Assembly: GCF_024054175.1 (NCBI RefSeq)
Contig: NZ_JAMXLA010000001.1
Coordinates: 865,341 to 929,340 of the forward strand
Direction: 5' to 3'
Length of the DNA stretch: 64,000 nt
Source: Flavobacterium sp. NRK1
GTDB lineage: Bacteria > Bacteroidota > Bacteroidia > Flavobacteriales > Flavobacteriaceae
The stretch's first letter is position 1. Every line of letters begins with the position of its first letter. Below, one piece after another: positions 60,749-64,000 of the stretch. Below the pieces are notes generated by a model. That model saw only the letters and a list, made by a program, of their open reading frames with translations. It ran no database searches and had not been told where the DNA came from. Position numbers and translations under genes: made by a program.

Positions 60749-62446
60749 CTATTCCTCACATCGTATATCTCTTAACCGCAATTGCAGATTAACCTGACCG
60801 TTCCATTCATTTTCATCAATAGAATAGGCAGCGTCAAAAGCTTTTCCATCGCAGGCAAGATCCATCTTTTTAGCAAGACCGAAACCAATAGCTGCAAAAC
60901 CTTCCGACTCACCCTGTTTAACAAACAATCTAAGGTGGGTTTCATCAGCACCAATAGGTTTCCCGTAGCCGGTATCTTTAATATTGCGCGACATGAATAC
61001 AGGCGACATATTACCGGGGCCAAAAGGCTCAAATTGTTTTAAAAGACGGTGAAATTTCGGTGTTATATCAGCAAAATCAATTTCAGCATCAATACTAATC
61101 TCGGGTATAAGTAATTCAGGAGTTATGGTTTGCCCAACTACTTCTTCAAATTTTTGCCTGAAAAGCGGATATTGCTCCTCTTTCAAAGTTAGTCCTGCAG
61201 CATACATGTGCCCTCCAAATTGTTCAAGATGTTCAGCGCACGCCTCAAGTGCATTATATACATCGAAATCTTTTACCGAACGTGCTGAAGCTGCCAGCTT
61301 ATCACCGCTTTTAGTAAAAACAAGCGTTGGCCTGTAATAGGTTTCAATGAGCCGTGATGCCACAATACCTATTACCCCTTTATGCCAGTTCTCCTGATAC
61401 ACTACCGTAGTATAACGATCATGATCGTTATTTCTTTCAATCTGCAACAGAGCCTCAGCAGTAATTTGTTTATCAAGATCTTTTCGGTCTGCATTCAGGC
61501 CTTCAATTTGCGAAGCAAATTCCTCTGCCTGTTCTATATTAAATTCAGTTAAAAGTTCAACTGCATAATTACCATGCTTAATACGTCCCGCAGCATTAAT
61601 TCGCGGTGCTACTATAAAAACAACATCACTTATAGTAAGCATTTTCTTTTTTACATTCTGAATGAGTGCCTTAATGCCCGGTCTGGGAAAAGTATTAATA
61701 ACATCAAGTCCGAATTTAGCCAATACGCGGTTCTCTCCGGTTATGGGTACAATATCGGCAGCTATAGCAGCAGCAACAAGATCGAGATACGGAACAAGGT
61801 TTTGTATGGTTTGCCCCCGGCGTGAGGATAATGCCTGAATCAATTTAAAACCTACCCCACAGCCACAAAGCTCATCGTATGGATAATCGCAATCGGCACG
61901 TTTAGGGTCTAATATAGCAACCGCATCCGGCAATATATCGCCCGGGCGGTGGTGGTCGCAAATTATAAAGTCGATACCTTTTTCATTGGCATACGCTACT
62001 TTATCAATAGATTTTATACCGCAGTCTAACGCTATAATTAAAGAGAATCCGTTATCATCGGCAAAATCAATTCCGGCGGTAGAAACCCCGTAACCTTCAT
62101 TATACCTGTCGGGAATATAAGTAGCCACATTAGGATAATACGATCTTAAATAGGATGACACTAACGACACTGCCGTTGTACCATCTACATCATAATCACC
62201 AAAAACCAGTATGTTTTCCCCTGCTGCTATAGCAGCTTCTATACGCTCTACTGCCCTATCCATATCTTTCATTAAAAAGGGGTCATGCAAATCTGAAAGC
62301 ACAGGGCGGAAAAACGTTTTTGCCTGCTCATACGTTTCAATACCACGTTGCACAAGTAGTGTAGCAACAACAGCATCTACATTGAGTACATCAGCAAGGT
62401 GTTTAACTTTAAGAGGGTCGGGTTTTGGTTTTAGGTTCCAGCGCAT
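60749..62446 (-). CDS. recJ: single-stranded-DNA-specific exonuclease RecJ
   Basis: The 565-aa protein has the DHH-family motifs: VFGDYDVDGTTAVSL, LDCGIKS, ICDHHRPGD, a DHHA1 region with ARINAAGRIKHG and a C-terminal GGHMYAAGLTL, and the RecJ OB-fold. RecJ degrades single-stranded DNA 5' to 3' in recombination and mismatch repair. Length and motifs are complete. Confidence 0.93.
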   Translation of the reverse strand: MRWNLKPKPDPLKVKHLADVLNVDAVVATLLVQRGIETYEQAKTFFRPVLSDLHDPFLMKDMDRAVERIEAAIAAGENILVFGDYDVDGTTAVSLVSSYLRSYYPNVATYIPDRYNEGYGVSTAGIDFADDNGFSLIIALDCGIKSIDKVAYANEKGIDFIICDHHRPGDILPDAVAILDPKRADCDYPYDELCGCGVGFKLIQALSSRRGQTIQNLVPYLDLVAAAIAADIVPITGENRVLAKFGLDVINTFPRPGIKALIQNVKKKMLTISDVVFIVAPRINAAGRIKHGNYAVELLTEFNIEQAEEFASQIEGLNADRKDLDKQITAEALLQIERNNDHDRYTTVVYQENWHKGVIGIVASRLIETYYRPTLVFTKSGDKLAASARSVKDFDVYNALEACAEHLEQFGGHMYAAGLTLKEEQYPLFRQKFEEVVGQTITPELLIPEISIDAEIDFADITPKFHRLLKQFEPFGPGNMSPVFMSRNIKDTGYGKPIGADETHLRLFVKQGESEGFAAIGFGLAKKMDLACDGKAFDAAYSIDENEWNGQVNLQLRLRDIRCEE

Positions 62447-62492
62447 TTATAATCAATTCTATTAAAAAACTCCCTAATATATTCACTATAAA

Positions 62493-63188
62493 TCATGATT
62501 TTAGAACTTCAGAATATATTCTATTTCTATAAATATTCGCATAAGGTAATTTAGCATTTTTTAATTCTATCTCTTCCCTAACCAATGGATAACTATTAAA
62601 AAAATGACGTATTGAACGACCATTTCCTCCAGGTGAAGGTAAGATAGAAGTATTATATCTTTTGTTATAAATTATAATATCTTCTGTTTTTATGTTTGAA
62701 AAATTTAAGTCTATTATCTTGCAAAACATTCTTTTTGCCAGCACACTAGTAAATATAATATGATCAAGATTTTTCATATTCTTAATCCAAGTGATTAAAG
62801 ATAAATTATATTCAGGATTTTTTAAATCCTTATCACTAGAAGAATATTTTTCTCTAATGATCTTAGAATACACATCTGTAATAAAAATATTATTTCTATT
62901 AAGATATTCTATTGCTTCAAATTCATCGTTAGGAATATTATTCTTAAAACAAGAAGCTAAATAATTCCAAAAGCTATTTAAACGACTGCCATAAAAAAAT
63001 TTAAATCTTGCTTTTTCCAAATAGTTTTGACGCAATTCAATCCCTTCTTCTTCTACAGGATTGGAATCTGCAATACAATAAATCGGAAATGTGCCAACAA
63101 TCATTTTATTAATTAAGTTCGAAGAAAAGCTTTTAGAATTAGATTGTAATTGTAAATAAGGGTGTATTTCAACTTCTTTTAAAGGCAT
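62493..63188 (-). CDS. uracil/hypoxanthine-DNA glycosylase-superfamily-like protein
   Basis: The 231-aa protein carries KMIVGTFPIYC, FFYGSRLNSFWNYLASCF and ILPSPGGNGRSIRHFF, which resemble motif A, the NxFW stretch and the LPSPSG-type motif B of the UDG superfamily (hypoxanthine-DNA glycosylase branch). The usual catalytic Asp/Asn in motif A is not evident, so it may be inactive or use other residues. The gene is rich in A/T and in Asn, Lys and Ile codons compared with recJ and rsmI on either side, which hints at transfer. Confidence 0.55.
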   Translation of the reverse strand: MPLKEVEIHPYLQLQSNSKSFSSNLINKMIVGTFPIYCIADSNPVEEEGIELRQNYLEKARFKFFYGSRLNSFWNYLASCFKNNIPNDEFEAIEYLNRNNIFITDVYSKIIREKYSSSDKDLKNPEYNLSLITWIKNMKNLDHIIFTSVLAKRMFCKIIDLNFSNIKTEDIIIYNKRYNTSILPSPGGNGRSIRHFFNSYPLVREEIELKNAKLPYANIYRNRIYSEVLKS

Positions 63189-63290
63189 AATAATATAAAA
63201 TATTTAACTTAAATATACAAGCAACCTTTCTAAAATAAAATTTGATTCGTATTTATTTTTCTTACAAATAGTATAAGTATTGATAAACAG

Positions 63291-64000
63291 CTAATTAATC
63301 CAATCTTCCTCTTTATACTTCTTCTTCGAAGCTTTCCCCTCCGGTACAAACCCTCCAACAATAACCACGATTTCCCCTTTAGGCTCCTTCTTTTCAAAAT
63401 GTGCCAATACTTCGGTTGCAGTACCGCGAACGGTTTCTTCATGTAGTTTACTTAACTCACGCGATACAGAAACAGGACGGCTTTCACCAAAGTAATGAAT
63501 GAATTCGGCTAAGGTTTTTACCAGTTTGTGTGGCGATACATAAAATATCATGGTACGGGTTTCTTCGGCTAAAGCCAAAAAACGCGTCTGTCTGCCTTTT
63601 TTGTCGGGTAGAAAACCTTCAAAAACAAACTTATCGTTTGGCAGTCCGCTATTTACCAATGCAGGCACAAAAGCAGTAGCACCCGGAAGACATTCTACCG
63701 AAATATTGTTCTCTACACAGGCACGTGTAAGTAAAAATCCGGGATCGGATATTGCAGGTGTACCCGCATCGGATATCAAGGCAATGGTTTCACCATTATT
63801 AAGCCGCTGAATAATGCTTTCCACCGTTTTATGCTCATTGTGCATGTGGTGGCTATGCATGTGCGTACCAATATCAAAATGTTTTAATAGTTTGGCACTG
63901 GTACGGGTATCCTCGGCAAGTATAAGATCTGCTTCTTTAAGCACTTTAATAGCACGAAAAGTCATATCTTCAAGATTACCTATAGGTGTAGGAACTATAT
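63291..64000 (-). CDS. rsmI: 16S rRNA (cytidine(1402)-2'-O)-methyltransferase RsmI (5' end outside the window)
   Basis: The frame continues to the right edge: IVPTPIGNLED precedes the first internal Met, so the ATG at 63965 is not the start. It has the tetrapyrrole-methylase-type fold with LILAEDTRTSAKLLKHF, ALISDAGTPAISDPG, LPGATAFVPALVNSGLP and FEGFLP, then a C-terminal KGEIVVIVGG. RsmI 2'-O-methylates C1402 in the decoding centre of 16S rRNA, together with RsmH. Only the first few codons are missing. Confidence 0.92.
   Translation of the reverse strand, partial: IVPTPIGNLEDMTFRAIKVLKEADLILAEDTRTSAKLLKHFDIGTHMHSHHMHNEHKTVESIIQRLNNGETIALISDAGTPAISDPGFLLTRACVENNISVECLPGATAFVPALVNSGLPNDKFVFEGFLPDKKGRQTRFLALAEETRTMIFYVSPHKLVKTLAEFIHYFGESRPVSVSRELSKLHEETVRGTATEVLAHFEKKEPKGEIVVIVGGFVPEGKASKKKYKEEDWIN

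Overview
The window is A/T-rich chromosomal DNA of a Bacteroidota bacterium, most likely Flavobacterium or a close relative. Three things show this: promoters of the TAnnTTTG type, type IX secretion (T9SS) cargo with type A and type B C-terminal sorting domains next to PorP/SprF- and PorE-like proteins, and a complete flexirubin/dialkylresorcinol pigment cluster. The tyrosine ammonia-lyase at 34214-35731 closely resembles, from memory, the enzyme known from F. johnsoniae.

Layout. 1-168 is the end of a gene that looks like aspartate kinase, followed by a terminator. 366-3782 is a large outer-membrane beta-barrel protein. 3779-35731 is one minus-strand block of 34 closely packed or overlapping genes, the flexirubin cluster, with a divergent flavin-dependent halogenase-like gene at 35860-37089. 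37184-42068 is a six-gene minus-strand envelope operon: OB-fold protein, beta-barrel, cytochrome c-like lipoprotein, YceI, ankyrin protein and a DOMON/Ig-like T9SS cargo. 42069-42812 is a long non-coding stretch with an orphan terminator, a 12-bp palindrome and a leader hairpin, in front of a 93-aa stefin/cystatin-like protein. 43180-50000 carries mixed housekeeping and accessory genes (RlmF, DUF4256, hydrolase, VOC protein, Cys-rich HMA protein, SMI1/KNR4 protein, tRNA-Ala(GGC), enoyl-CoA hydratase, 2OG oxygenase, QueD). 50169-59310 is a T9SS surface module: PorE-like OmpA protein, PorP/SprF, and a 2057-aa multidomain adhesin. 59536-64000 holds LpxH, a small Cys-containing protein, RecJ, a glycosylase-like protein and the 5'-truncated RsmI.

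How the pigment genes fit together. The ammonia-lyase supplies the aryl starter. Two acyl carrier proteins, three ketosynthases with catalytic Cys, two ketosynthase-like proteins without it, a ketoreductase and three hotdog dehydratase-like proteins build and dehydrate the polyene. DarB and DarA make the dialkylresorcinol. PaaK-like, BtrH-like, C45 and acyltransferase proteins plausibly activate, join or release acyl groups. Two CrtI-like FAD oxidoreductases and the halogenase-like enzyme may tailor the product. An ABC exporter, an MMPL fusion protein, a LolA/lipoprotein pair and three tandem outer-membrane barrels suggest a dedicated route to the outer membrane. No classical regulator lies in the cluster; a 133-aa protein with an XRE-like C-terminus is the only candidate.

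No CRISPR array, insertion sequence, rRNA gene or prophage was seen. Family assignments rest on motifs and remembered family sequences, not on database searches.
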